A stretch of 64,000 bases of DNA. Source: Pontibacter anaerobius (GTDB lineage Bacteria; Bacteroidota; Bacteroidia; Cytophagales; Hymenobacteraceae). Below the pieces are notes generated by a model, which saw nothing but the letters and a program-made list of their open reading frames with translations, was not told the origin of the DNA and made no database searches. Position 1 is the stretch's first letter, and each line of letters begins with the position of its first letter. Positions 7,738 through 16,567 of this stretch are shown here, piece after piece. The DNA is taken from the NCBI RefSeq assembly GCF_026241195.1, contig NZ_JAPFQO010000001.1, positions 124,001 through 188,000 of the forward strand, in the 5' to 3' direction. Both the position numbers and the translations under genes were made by a program.

Positions 7738-8730
7738 ATGGTATTTGTAACGGGCAGCAGTGGCCTGATCGGCAGTTTTCTGATTCCGGAGCTTTTGCGA
7801 CAGGGACACCAGGTAAAGGCGCTTTTCCGTGGGCAGATACCTGCAGTGGCGGGTGCCGACCAGGTGCAGTGGCTGGAGGGCGATGTGCTGGACCCCGCCT
7901 TGCTGCGCGATGCGCTGGTGGGCGTGAGGTATGTGTTCCATTGCGCTGGGGTGGTATCGTATGCCCCGCAGGATGAGGAGCTGCTGAAGCAGGTAAATAT
8001 TGAGGGTACGGCCAACCTGGTGGATGCCTGCCTGGAGGCCGGAAGTATAAAACTGTGCCACGTGAGCTCCATTGCGGCGGTTGGGCGCCCAAAAAATGTA
8101 GAGGTGCTTACCGAGAACAGCAAATGGGACCCGGCGGCTGAGGTGTCGGCTTACGCCGGCTCCAAGTATTACGGGGAGGTGGAAGTATGGCGTGGCGTGG
8201 CTGAGGGCCTGGATGCCGTGATCGTGAACCCCTCTATTATACTTGGCCCGGCCGACTGGAGCCGCAGCAGCACACAGCTGTTCCGGTATGTCTATAACGA
8301 GCGCCCCTTTTACACGGCCGGCGAAGCCAATTTTGTGGATGTGCGCGACGTGGTGGAAGCCATGCTGCGCCTGACGTTCTCAGAGATAACCGGCGAACGG
8401 TTTATCCTGAATGCCGAGCGGATGAGCTATAAAGCATTTTTTAATGAGGCGGCAAGCTGCTTTGGCAAAAAGGCCCCGGCCATGAAGGTGCCCGCTTTGC
8501 TGACGGAGGTGGTGTGGCGGCTGGAGCACCTGCGCGCCAGGCTTACAAAGGCCCGCCCGCTCATCACGAAAGACACGGCCCGGGTGTCCAGAAAGACGCA
8601 CTTCTTCAGCAACGAAAAAATCCGGAAGACGATAGGTTTTGAGTTCAGACCTGTTTCTGAATCAGTGGGTTGGGTGTGCCGGGAGCTGGAGGGGCAAATG
8701 GCCAATGGCAGTCTGCAGGGGGCCAAATAA
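7738..8730 (+). CDS. NAD-dependent epimerase/dehydratase family protein
   Basis: 330-residue extended short-chain dehydrogenase. The Rossmann dinucleotide loop TGSSGLIG is at residues 5-12, the catalytic YxxxK is Tyr139/Lys143 (SAYAGSKYYGE), and NPSIILGP follows. Proteins of this group act on nucleotide sugars or on dihydroflavonol-like and 3-beta-hydroxysteroid-like substrates, and the substrate is not defined by sequence. It is followed after 66 bp by the TPR gene on the same strand and may belong to the same forward unit. Confidence 0.85.
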   Translation: MVFVTGSSGLIGSFLIPELLRQGHQVKALFRGQIPAVAGADQVQWLEGDVLDPALLRDALVGVRYVFHCAGVVSYAPQDEELLKQVNIEGTANLVDACLEAGSIKLCHVSSIAAVGRPKNVEVLTENSKWDPAAEVSAYAGSKYYGEVEVWRGVAEGLDAVIVNPSIILGPADWSRSSTQLFRYVYNERPFYTAGEANFVDVRDVVEAMLRLTFSEITGERFILNAERMSYKAFFNEAASCFGKKAPAMKVPALLTEVVWRLEHLRARLTKARPLITKDTARVSRKTHFFSNEKIRKTIGFEFRPVSESVGWVCRELEGQMANGSLQGAK

Positions 8731-8796
8731 ACTATTTGCAGTGTTAAAATGTAGTAAGAAAGAAGCTGCTTGAACGCAGCTTGTTGGATACTGGAG

Positions 8797-10194
8797 ATGA
8801 AAGAAGACTTTGACGAACACAGCGAAGAGCTGGAACTGATACAGCGTTTCGAGCGCACGCTCGGAAGCAACGAGACGGCGTTTTTTGACCTCACAGATTT
8901 TGAGTATATCATAGACCATTATACCGCGAACTTTGAGTATAAAAAAGCCCTGGCCGCCTGCGACTTTGCGCTGGTGCAGTACCCGTTTTCCTCGGAGCTG
9001 CAGATAGACAAGGCACAGCTGCTGGCTATGTCCGGCAATTTTGAGGAGGCCCTGGTTTTGATTAACAAGGTGGCGGAGGTAGAGCCGGAGAACGCCGATG
9101 TGCAGCTGACGCGCGGTATCATCTATACCCAGCGCGGCGAATTCCGCGATGCCATCGACTACTTTAAGAAGGCGCTGGCTTATGCCGATGACCGCGACGA
9201 TATCTACTTTAACATAGCCCTGGCCTACCAAACCTGGGGCAAACTGTCGTCGGCGGTGAAGTACTATAAAAAGTGCGTGGAGCTGAACCCCGAGAACGAG
9301 GCGGCCATGCAGGAGATACTCTACTGCCTGGATGTGACGAACTCGGTGAGCGAGAATGTGCCGTTCTTCCAGAAGTTCGTGGATACTGACCCCTACTCGT
9401 ATGTGGCCTGGTTTAATCTGGGGAACGTCTACAACAAAATGGGCGCTTACGACAAGGCCATTGCCGCATACGACTACGCCACCATTATCCGCCCCGACTT
9501 TATTACCGCCTATAATAACATGGCCAATGCACTGGTGTATGTGGGCGAGTACACCAAAGCCATTGAGGCCTTTAACGCCATGATCGAGCATGGGCAGCCG
9601 AACGCGGAGATTTACTGCAACATTGGTGAGTGCTACGAGAAACTGCAGCAATGGGACCTCTCGCGGCGCTACTACCAGAAATCCGTGGACCTGGACCCGG
9701 AAATGGACGAAGCCTGGTTCGGGATAGGCGTAATATTGGATGCACAGGGCAAGTGGTACGAGGCGGTGCACTTCTTTAAGAAGGCCGTGGAATTGTACGA
9801 CGACAGCGCCGACTACTGGGTGGCGTTGGCAGGGGCAGAGTACCATGTGGGGCATGTGGTGTCGGCGCTGGAGAGCTACGAGCGCGCTGCCGAGATTCGC
9901 CCGGACGATAAAAATATCTACCTGAACTGGTCTGTTATACTTTACGAGCAGGGCAATTTTGAGGAAGCCACAGACATTATCCTGAATGCCATAGAGCTGC
10001 AACCCAAAGAGGCAGAGCTGTATTACAGGGCCTGTGCTTACATGCTTTCTGCAGGAAAATACCGCGAAGCTTATAATTATCTGGAAAATGCGTTAATTTT
10101 GGACTTCGACAAGCACAAGCTGCTGTTTGAGTTCTTCCCTGAGCTGGAGTCGCAGCGTGCATTAGCCCGATTAATTGATCAGTACCGCAAATAA
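8797..10194 (+). CDS. Tetratricopeptide-repeat protein
   Basis: 465 residues from ATG 8797 (MKEDFDEHSEELELIQRFE). An in-frame TTG at 8770 would add nine residues. From about residue 45 to the end it is a continuous series of TPR units, for example YFNIALAYQTWGKLSSAVKYY, WFNLGNVYNKMGAYDKAIAAYDYA and WFGIGVILDAQGKWYEAVHFF. No signal peptide or membrane segment is seen, so it is probably a cytoplasmic scaffold. It ends 6 bp before the phosphosulfolactate synthase homologue, indicating co-transcription. Its partner is unknown. Confidence 0.9.
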   Translation: MKEDFDEHSEELELIQRFERTLGSNETAFFDLTDFEYIIDHYTANFEYKKALAACDFALVQYPFSSELQIDKAQLLAMSGNFEEALVLINKVAEVEPENADVQLTRGIIYTQRGEFRDAIDYFKKALAYADDRDDIYFNIALAYQTWGKLSSAVKYYKKCVELNPENEAAMQEILYCLDVTNSVSENVPFFQKFVDTDPYSYVAWFNLGNVYNKMGAYDKAIAAYDYATIIRPDFITAYNNMANALVYVGEYTKAIEAFNAMIEHGQPNAEIYCNIGECYEKLQQWDLSRRYYQKSVDLDPEMDEAWFGIGVILDAQGKWYEAVHFFKKAVELYDDSADYWVALAGAEYHVGHVVSALESYERAAEIRPDDKNIYLNWSVILYEQGNFEEATDIILNAIELQPKEAELYYRACAYMLSAGKYREAYNYLENALILDFDKHKLLFEFFPELESQRALARLIDQYRK

Positions 10195-10200
10195 AATCAG

Positions 10201-10983
10201 ATGAACTATACCCTTAAGAGCATTCCGGAGCGCGAGGCAAAGCCACGTGAGCGTGGTTTTACTATGGCCATGGACAAAGGCCTGAGCATACGGGAGGTGG
10301 AAGACTTCCTGGAGGTAGCCGGAGAATATGTTGACATTGTAAAACTGGGCTGGGCCACGTCTTTCGTTACGCCTAACCTGAAGAAGAAGCTGGAAGTGTA
10401 CAAGGCCGCTGGCATACCGACTTATTTCGGAGGCACTTTATTTGAGGCCTTTATTGCCCGTAATCAGTTTGAGGATTACCGCCGCGTGCTGGATAAGTAT
10501 GAAATGACTTTTGCCGAGGTGTCGGACGGCTCGTTGGAGATGCCCCACGACGTAAAGTGTGAGTACATTGCCAAACTGGCTGACCAGGTAACGGTGCTGT
10601 CGGAAGTTGGCTCTAAGGATGCCGAGAAGATCATCCCGCCTTACATGTGGATCAAGCTGATGAAAGCGGAGTTGGAAGCCGGTGCCTGGAAGGTGATCGG
10701 AGAGGCCCGTGAGGGAGGTAATGTTGGATTGTTCCGCTCATCCGGTGAGGTACGCAGCGGTCTGGTAGAGGAGATCCTGACACAGGTTCCGTTTGAGAAG
10801 ATTCTGTGGGAGGCTCCGCAAAAGGCGCAGCAAGTATGGTTTATAAAACTGCTGGGTGCCAACGTAAACCTCGGTAACATAGCCCCAAGTGAGGTTATTC
10901 CGCTGGAGACGATCCGCCTGGGCCTGCGTGGCGATACGTTCGACCACTTCCTTAACATGGAAAAAGCAGGCTTGAAGATATAA
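10201..10983 (+). CDS. Phosphosulfolactate synthase homologue (ComA family)
   Basis: 260 residues that look like the ComA (phosphosulfolactate synthase) family throughout: a TIM-barrel opening with KPRERGFTMAMDKGLS, VDIVKLGWATSF, YFGGTLFEAF, EVSDGS and the C-terminal NLGNIAPSEVIPLETIRLGLRGDT. In methanogens ComA adds sulfite to phosphoenolpyruvate in coenzyme M synthesis. Here a coenzyme M role is unlikely. A role in making a C3 sulfonate, perhaps for sulfonolipids known in Cytophagales, is an inference. It follows the TPR gene by 6 bp and precedes a DUF368 membrane protein. Confidence 0.85.
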   Translation: MNYTLKSIPEREAKPRERGFTMAMDKGLSIREVEDFLEVAGEYVDIVKLGWATSFVTPNLKKKLEVYKAAGIPTYFGGTLFEAFIARNQFEDYRRVLDKYEMTFAEVSDGSLEMPHDVKCEYIAKLADQVTVLSEVGSKDAEKIIPPYMWIKLMKAELEAGAWKVIGEAREGGNVGLFRSSGEVRSGLVEEILTQVPFEKILWEAPQKAQQVWFIKLLGANVNLGNIAPSEVIPLETIRLGLRGDTFDHFLNMEKAGLKI

Positions 10984-11080
10984 AGTATAAACGCAAAAGT
11001 ATAAATTGCCCGTCGGTGTGGCCGCACGGGCAATTTGTGTTTTCATAGTAAGCTGCACCAAGTATAGCTGTATCATTTTT

Positions 11081-12034
11081 ATGGAAAGAAGATCTCTGAA
11101 AGAGTACCTGTTGCTGTTCTCCAAAGGCGCGGGCATGGGCGCCGCCGATGTGGTGCCGGGCGTTTCGGGCGGTACCATCGCTTTTATCACCGGCATTTAC
11201 GAGGAGCTGCTAGGCTCTATCCGCTCTGTGAACGGTGAGGCCCTGAAGCTGCTGCTCCGCTTTAACCTGCAAGGCTTCTGGAAGCACATTAACGGTAACT
11301 TCCTGGTGGTGCTGCTGGCCGGGATCGGGTTCTCCATCGTATCGCTCTCCCGGGTTATACTTTACCTGCTGGAGAGTTACCCGGAGATGCTCTGGTCTTT
11401 CTTCTTTGGCCTGATCGTGGCCTCGGCCCTGGTGGTGAGCAAGAAAATCACCCGCTGGAGCTGGGGTGTTATACTTGCCGGGATTGCCGGCGCAGGCATT
11501 GCTTACTACATTACAGTGGCCACGCCCACGCAGTCACCGGAGGCCTACTGGTTCATCTTCCTTTCCGGCGCCATTGCCATCTGCGCCATGATCCTGCCGG
11601 GCATATCGGGTAGCTTTCTGCTGGTGCTGCTGGCCAAGTATGAATTTATACTTAACGCCGTGAAAGAGGTGAAACTGGACGTGATCGCTTTTTTCGGCCT
11701 GGGTTGCGTTACCGGCATACTGGTCTTCTCGCACGTGCTCAACTACATGCTAAAGCATTACCATAACATAACCGTAGCCCTGCTGACGGGCTTTATGGTG
11801 GGCTCGCTCAACAAAGTATGGCCCTGGAAGCAAACGCTCGAAACCTATACCGATCGCCATGGGGAGGTAAAACCACTCGTGCAGGAGAACGTGCTGCCGG
11901 CGAGCTACGAAGCCCTTACCGGGCAAGAATCATACTTGATGTACGGCGTGCTGCTGGCTATTTTCGGTTTCCTGGTGGTGTACCTGGTAGACCGCTTCAC
12001 GGATGACACGGTAACACAACAGGTACAAGTATAA
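11081..12034 (+). CDS. DUF368 polyprenyl-phosphate transporter (PopT-like)
   Basis: 317 residues from ATG 11081. The upstream frame from 11006 has no family match. The DUF368 hallmark is the N-terminal GAGMGAADVVPGVSGGTIAFITGIYE, and a second AICAMILPGISGSFLLVLL segment follows near residue 170. About eight to ten hydrophobic segments are seen. DUF368 proteins have been shown to move undecaprenyl (polyprenyl) phosphate across the cytoplasmic membrane for re-use in envelope synthesis. The gene lies between the ComA homologue and aroE, all forward. Several AAGTATA/TATACTT copies fall inside the coding frame. Confidence 0.9.
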   Translation: MERRSLKEYLLLFSKGAGMGAADVVPGVSGGTIAFITGIYEELLGSIRSVNGEALKLLLRFNLQGFWKHINGNFLVVLLAGIGFSIVSLSRVILYLLESYPEMLWSFFFGLIVASALVVSKKITRWSWGVILAGIAGAGIAYYITVATPTQSPEAYWFIFLSGAIAICAMILPGISGSFLLVLLAKYEFILNAVKEVKLDVIAFFGLGCVTGILVFSHVLNYMLKHYHNITVALLTGFMVGSLNKVWPWKQTLETYTDRHGEVKPLVQENVLPASYEALTGQESYLMYGVLLAIFGFLVVYLVDRFTDDTVTQQVQV

Positions 12035-12058
12035 ATCCGGTTTTCATACTTACAGCCC

Positions 12059-12799
12059 ATGCGCAAATTCGGACTCATCGGTAAAAAACTCGGGCACTCC
12101 TTCTCCAAAAAATACTTTGCAGAGAAGTTTACACGTGAAAGTATAGCCGATGCCGTTTATGAACTGTATGAGCTGCCGGAGGTTCAGGAGCTTCCAAAGC
12201 TGCTGCTACAGGAGCCGGAGTTGGTGGGCCTGAACGTGACCGTGCCCTACAAAGAGCAGGTGATGCCGTTGTTGGATGAATTGGATGAGGCTGCGGCCAG
12301 GATCGGGGCCGTCAATACCATCAGAATAAGCCAGGGGCGCACCAAAGGTTACAATACCGATTTTGTTGGCTTTAAACAATCATTAGAGACCTTTTACCCG
12401 GAGCTGGAGCGGGGGCAGGCGCTGGTGTTAGGTACCGGTGGGGCGGCCAAGGCCGTGTGGGCTGCGCTGGATGCACTGCAAATCCCGTACCTGCGCGTAT
12501 CCAGAAATGTAGCGGAAGGGCAGCTAAGCTACAGTCAGCTGACGCCGGAAATGGTGCAAAAGTATAACCTCATCATCAATACCACCCCACTGGGCATGTA
12601 CCCACAGGTGCAGGAGGCGCCGGAGCTGCCGTACAGCAGTATAACTGCCCGGCACTACTGCTACGATCTGGTATATAACCCTTCCCAAACACTGTTTCTG
12701 CAGAAATGCGCCGCAAAGGGAGCACAAACACTGAATGGCCTGCCCATGCTGCACCTACAGGCAGAAGCCGCCTGGAGTATTTGGAATTATGAATATTGA
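12059..12799 (+). CDS. aroE: Shikimate dehydrogenase
   Basis: 246 residues, a normal short length for Bacteroidota AroE. Visible are GKKLGHSFSKKYFAEKF (shikimate binding), LNVTVPYKEQVMPLLDE with the catalytic Lys, GAVNTIRI, YNTDFVGFKQSL, the NADP-binding GTGGAAKAV, and NTTPLGMYP. It reduces 3-dehydroshikimate to shikimate with NADPH in aromatic amino-acid synthesis. It starts 24 bp after the DUF368 gene. The stop codon lies within a small GAATATT triplicate. Confidence 0.95.
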   Translation: MRKFGLIGKKLGHSFSKKYFAEKFTRESIADAVYELYELPEVQELPKLLLQEPELVGLNVTVPYKEQVMPLLDELDEAAARIGAVNTIRISQGRTKGYNTDFVGFKQSLETFYPELERGQALVLGTGGAAKAVWAALDALQIPYLRVSRNVAEGQLSYSQLTPEMVQKYNLIINTTPLGMYPQVQEAPELPYSSITARHYCYDLVYNPSQTLFLQKCAAKGAQTLNGLPMLHLQAEAAWSIWNYEY

Positions 12800-12811
12800 A
12801 TATTGAATATT
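12791..12811 (+). repeat. GAATATT tandem triplicate
   Basis: Three perfect head-to-tail copies of GAATATT. The aroE stop codon falls across the junction of the first two. Probably a small slippage-type expansion with no evident function. Confidence 0.8.
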
Positions 12812-12904
12812 AAACCGGGGAAGCGCGTAAAAAGGCCTGACACAGTGCAACTTTATCTTGTGTTAGTAGCGTTTAATGTAGCATAAGCTCTTAAACACTA
12901 CTGC

Positions 12905-13297
12905 ATGCCGCATTTATACACCCTAAAACAAAAGGCGCATTCGCTCCATACAACTATTTATGCCTTATACCTGGCTTACAAAGATACCCGCGCGAGGTGG
13001 TATGTCAGGGTGCTACTGGCGGTTTCCATCGCGTATGCGGTAAGCCCGCTGGACCTGGTGCCGGACCTGATGCCGGTTTTTGGTTATCTGGATGATGTGG
13101 TAATGGTGGCGATGGGACTGTCGGCCTCCTACAAGTTGCTGCCGCGGGATGTGCTGCAGGAGGCACGGCTGGAGGCTTATGAGGAGATGAGCCGATCCGT
13201 GGTGGCTGTAAAAGTAATTGGCTACACCTGGATGCTGCTGCTGACACTGCTGGCCATGCTTTGTTATAAATTTTTGTTCCTGAATATACCGAGTTAA
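12905..13297 (+). CDS. YkvA-family (DUF1232) membrane protein
   Basis: 130 residues with the DUF1232 core AVSIAYAVSPLDLVPDLMPVFGYLDDVVMV around residues 40-70, and a C-terminal hydrophobic segment (YTWMLLLTLLAMLCYKFLFL). A small predicted inner-membrane protein of unknown function found across bacteria. A strong terminator lies about 70 bp downstream. Confidence 0.85.
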   Translation: MPHLYTLKQKAHSLHTTIYALYLAYKDTRARWYVRVLLAVSIAYAVSPLDLVPDLMPVFGYLDDVVMVAMGLSASYKLLPRDVLQEARLEAYEEMSRSVVAVKVIGYTWMLLLTLLAMLCYKFLFLNIPS

Positions 13298-13364
13298 AGT
13301 ATAAAAGAGCTGTTGAGCGAGGTTTAAGATGATTTACAACACTACAAGCTTGCTGCGAAAGTAG

Positions 13365-13396
13365 AAAGCCTCCCGCCCGGGAGGCTTTACTTTTTT
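13365..13396 (+). terminator. Rho-independent terminator after the ykvA-like gene
   Basis: A 10-bp perfect stem AAAGCCTCCC / GGGAGGCTTT (13365-13388) with a 4-nt loop, followed by a T-rich tail. Confidence 0.8.
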
Positions 13397-14012
13397 ATAG
13401 TACTTATACTTAAGGTAATTACTGAGGGCAAATAGTATGGCCGTAGCATGTTCTAGGTTGCCTTTTTTGCCATGCCAGATTGCCCGGCTCCGGGATCTTG
13501 GCAAAGAAATCTATACTTCCAGCTCAAGATGCACACGCTCGGTATCTTATACTTGCCCATCTATACTTACACCTGAAAACATACCCCACTTGACAGAGAG
13601 CGTTTCATTTTCCTCTTTTTGTCATCCTGAAAGGATCTTGGTAGCTGGTAGTATAGGCCTAAGCTCCGGGGGTAGGGGCGCTCTTTTTCCACCAAGTTTC
13701 TTAGCAAAATGACAAAAAATTTGTGGCTTCATTTATAGAATGAAACGCCCCTACGCTTGGCAGGGAGGAATAGATCGCTCCGCAAAGTATAAATCCCCGC
13801 TTCTATACATTTCCTGGTACTTTAGGCAGTATACTTTAAAATAATCATAGCAGATGCTGCTGCTGTAACTATTGTATTTCCCTATATTTACCCTTGGAAG
13901 CTGTTCGCTTTGAAGGGCTTGCTTCCCGCCTATAGAAAATATTTTTACCTGCTTGCAACCTTAAGTGCCCTGCAGGAATCATAGAAGAAAACAAACGTAA
14001 AGCAGGCCGCAT
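13391..14012. other. Intergenic region of 620 bp, motif-dense, no gene seen
   Basis: I see no convincing gene here; a short forward frame at 13437-13712 has no coding character. The stretch is unusually rich in the TATACTT/AAGTATA heptamer, with seven copies (13401-13837), four of them within about 170 bp (13401-13567). It also holds a nested inverted-repeat element (13600-13748). The last 150 bp are AT-rich and probably carry the promoter of the sigma factor at 14013, though no exact TAnnTTTG box with correct spacing was found. Confidence 0.6.
13600..13748. repeat. MITE-like nested inverted-repeat element
   Basis: Outer arms GCGTTTCATT (13600-13609) and AATGAAACGC (13739-13748) enclose inner arms TTTTTGTCAT (13616-13625) and ATGACAAAAA (13709-13718), both perfect. 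The interior has no gene. Paired nested repeats in a 149-bp non-coding element suggest a non-autonomous mobile or REP-like repeat. Other genomic copies cannot be checked here. Confidence 0.5.
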
Positions 14013-14591
14013 TTGAAGCTTTTTACAAAACCAAAGTCAGACGAGGACAGACTCATTGAGGGGTGCATCGCGGGTAAACGCGACATGCAGCGCCTGCTCT
14101 ATGACCTGTATTCAAAAAAGATGATGGTGGTTTGCTTACGTTACGCTCCCACTACCTTTGAGGCCGAGGATATTATGCAGGATGCCTTTGTCAAGGTGTT
14201 CAACAATATCCAAAACTTTAAAAGGGATTGCCCGCTGGAGTTCTGGGTACGCCGCATTATGGTTAACACCGCTCTGAAGCATCTGCGCAGCAAACAACTG
14301 CTCACTGTGTCGCATGAGGCGGAGGAGGTGGCTAACCTTAGCGCCGACGATGTTAGCCTGAGCGGCTATACTATGGACGAACTTCTGAGCATGATTCAAA
14401 GTCTGGCACCCCGCTACCGCATGGTTTTTAACCTCTATGCCATAGAGGGATACAACCACAAGGAGATCGGGGAGATGCTGGGCATATCAGAAGGGACATC
14501 AAAATCACAATATTCGCGCGCCAGGGCAATACTGCAAAGTATGCTGCTGCGCCAGGAAAAAAAACTTAAGGAACATGTCATCAGCAACTAA
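14013..14591 (+). CDS. ECF-type RNA polymerase sigma factor
   Basis: 192 residues. Sigma region 2 contains YAPTTFEAEDIMQDAFVKVFNNI and FWVRRIMVNTALKHLR. Region 4 contains LAPRYRMVFNLYAIEGYNHKEIGEMLGISEGTSKSQYSRARAIL. Start codon is TTG at 14013; no ATG exists upstream in frame and the next ATG is inside region 2. The next gene overlaps it by 17 nt and looks like its membrane-anchored regulator, a frequent Bacteroidota arrangement for cell-surface signalling. Confidence 0.9.
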   Translation: MKLFTKPKSDEDRLIEGCIAGKRDMQRLLYDLYSKKMMVVCLRYAPTTFEAEDIMQDAFVKVFNNIQNFKRDCPLEFWVRRIMVNTALKHLRSKQLLTVSHEAEEVANLSADDVSLSGYTMDELLSMIQSLAPRYRMVFNLYAIEGYNHKEIGEMLGISEGTSKSQYSRARAILQSMLLRQEKKLKEHVISN

Positions 14592-16284
14592 CAATAAGCG
14601 CGGAAGCCTGGAAAATGAATTCCAGCGCCGCATGCAGGACGCTGAGGCTTCTCCGTCCGCAGACCTTTGGGCCCGCATAGACCATAACCTGACGGTGCAG
14701 GAAAACGGGCAATACAAGCGGGGCATGCTGTTTTACAGGCAGCTGGCAGCAGCCTGCATTACGCTGCTGTTGGTAGCCGGTGGTTTTGCAGCTTACTATT
14801 TTGGAGGTTCTGCCCCGGCGCCTATGGCACAGGTGCAGCAGCCAAACGGAACAATCGCCTCAGCTGTACCGGCAGGAACAGACACCTCGGAGGAGAGCTT
14901 AACAACGGACGAAGCCATTGCCGCAGCCATGCAACTGGCTGTACAGCCGCTGGCGTTAGAGCCGGCAGGTCAGGAGCCAGTGCGCCAGCAGGTGGCCATA
15001 GCAGACAACAGAAGTGAGGGAGCGGCAGAACAGGAAACCCAAAGTGTAGCAGCAGGCTTTAAGATTGAGGCCCCGGTGGTGGCAAGTGTTACCGCCACCT
15101 CAGACCCTAGCGCCTGGCATAGTGTGCCGGCCGGCAAGTATATCCCAACCTATCAAAGCCGAAAAGGAAGCAGAGAAGACCTTGCAACCAGTAGTATGTT
15201 CTCCCGGTTAAAAAGTATGCACGGCGCCTTTACCGAGCGACCAGCATCCGCTTCTGGATTTGTCTCAGCCGGGGCACCCGCTTTTCCCCAGGCATCACCG
15301 GAAATTTCCGACGACTTCAGAACGCTGAGTGAAGTAGTAATGAACCGCATGAAGCAACTGAAGGCAGAGCAGGAAGCGGTGCAGCAAATGTATAAATCAG
15401 AGAAAAAAACGCTTGCTGCCGCTGGCGGTGCCACAGACACAGGCAAGGAGAAAGCATCTGCCGGAAGGTGGTCGTTGGGGATGGCTTACGCGCCGAGTTA
15501 CTTTGAGCAGAATATTGGGATACCGACCCAGATGATGGGCCCCATGAACAGCTTTGCTTCTTTTGCGCCTCCTACAGCCATGCAGCGATCCGCCAGAATG
15601 ATGGATGATGCACGCGAGGAGCACGAGCAGGAGGTAGAACCCGGCTTCTCGTTTGGTGTGGAGGCCAAGGCGGGCTTTAAGATTGGCAAGAAATGGAAGT
15701 TACTGAGCGGCCTTGGTTTTACACAGAACACCGCCCGGTCTAAATCGAGCTACGTGATACAGCAGTTCTGGCGAGAGCCAGGCACCGAAAAGACGGAGAC
15801 TCCGGGGGCAACCACTATTTTCCTGCCCTCGATTAGTAACAACTATGCCTCCGACTCGCTAAGCGTAGCCCAGACGGATGAGTTTAATGTGCTTTACCGC
15901 TACCGCCACCTTACAGTGCCGGCAGGGGTGCAGTACGAGGGGAAGATAGGAAAAGACTGGTTCTGGTTTGCAGGTGGCGGCGTAGCTGCCAACGTCCTGC
16001 TGCAGACAGCTATCATCGCCTCCTCTGCCGAGGTGCGCAATACAGAGTACGATCTCAGCGACGATAACTCTCCGTTCCGCAAGCTGCAGTGGTCCGGCAA
16101 CGTAACAGCCGGTGTAGGCAAGCGCCTGTCTAACAACGTGTCGGTGGCAATCGGCCCAGAGTACAGGGCGTACTTCGACACCATGCTTTCCTCACCAGAG
16201 AAGGCGCAGGCGCCGCAGGGCAAACCATATACCATGGGCATTAACCTGGCCCTGAACTATGATTTGGGCCCAGGGCGCAAATAA
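14575..16284 (+). CDS. Membrane-anchored protein with outer-membrane beta-barrel-like C-terminus, probable sigma regulator
   Basis: 569 residues. Residues 1-50 are hydrophilic with an LENEFQRRMQDAEASPSADLW motif resembling the cytoplasmic part of Bacteroidota anti-sigma-like proteins. One transmembrane segment lies near 54-75 (LAAACITLLLVAGGFAAYYF), then a low-complexity region to about 290. The C-terminal 280 residues (from WSLGMAYAPSYFEQN) show alternating patterns and closing strands typical of an outer-membrane beta-barrel domain. It overlaps the ECF sigma gene by 17 nt, which implies coupled translation and a regulatory partnership. How one chain could serve both membranes is unclear. 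A secreted barrel-like periplasmic domain is the alternative. Confidence 0.7.
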   Translation: MSSATNNKRGSLENEFQRRMQDAEASPSADLWARIDHNLTVQENGQYKRGMLFYRQLAAACITLLLVAGGFAAYYFGGSAPAPMAQVQQPNGTIASAVPAGTDTSEESLTTDEAIAAAMQLAVQPLALEPAGQEPVRQQVAIADNRSEGAAEQETQSVAAGFKIEAPVVASVTATSDPSAWHSVPAGKYIPTYQSRKGSREDLATSSMFSRLKSMHGAFTERPASASGFVSAGAPAFPQASPEISDDFRTLSEVVMNRMKQLKAEQEAVQQMYKSEKKTLAAAGGATDTGKEKASAGRWSLGMAYAPSYFEQNIGIPTQMMGPMNSFASFAPPTAMQRSARMMDDAREEHEQEVEPGFSFGVEAKAGFKIGKKWKLLSGLGFTQNTARSKSSYVIQQFWREPGTEKTETPGATTIFLPSISNNYASDSLSVAQTDEFNVLYRYRHLTVPAGVQYEGKIGKDWFWFAGGGVAANVLLQTAIIASSAEVRNTEYDLSDDNSPFRKLQWSGNVTAGVGKRLSNNVSVAIGPEYRAYFDTMLSSPEKAQAPQGKPYTMGINLALNYDLGPGRK

Positions 16285-16365
16285 ATCAACTTTATTTTAA
16301 AGAGCGTGCAACGCACAGGTGTGCCACGGGGTCATAAAGGTGTAGAAGAGAAAAGCCTCCTGCCT

Positions 16366-16470
16366 ATGAAACCACTGCTGAACCTGTTGGAACTATGCGC
16401 TTTCGCGGCTCGCGAAAACTTATACGGATGGTATCTGCTGTTGGTGCTGCTGCTCTTCACTATACTTTAA
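16366..16470 (+). CDS. Possible 34-residue small membrane protein
   Basis: ATG 16366 to TAA 16468-16470 encodes MKPLLNLLELCAFAARENLY followed by GWYLLLVLLLFTIL, a single hydrophobic helix. It lies between the barrel protein and the small lipoprotein on the same strand. Short membrane frames arise by chance, so this needs support. Its last codons are formed by a TATACTT copy. Confidence 0.35.
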   Translation: MKPLLNLLELCAFAARENLYGWYLLLVLLLFTIL

Positions 16471-16567
16471 TCCGGTGCCATATTCTGAGCTATGAAAGAC
16501 ACCTGCAGGCCAGAAGCCTCTAGGTCGTTATCACCCTTTACTCCGTTGTTTTACCGCTACTGAACCT

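Noticed and set aside
8662..10002. Long open frame antisense to the TPR gene
   Set aside because: It mirrors the high-GC TPR coding sequence, has no recognisable domain, and the forward frame has clear TPR repeats.
12791..12811. CRISPR-like repeat
   Set aside because: Only three contiguous 7-bp units without spacers; no CRISPR array or cas gene is seen in the window.
13437..13712. Forward 91-codon frame in the 13.4-14.0 kb gap
   Set aside because: Overlaps the inverted-repeat element and has no coding character or plausible start signals.
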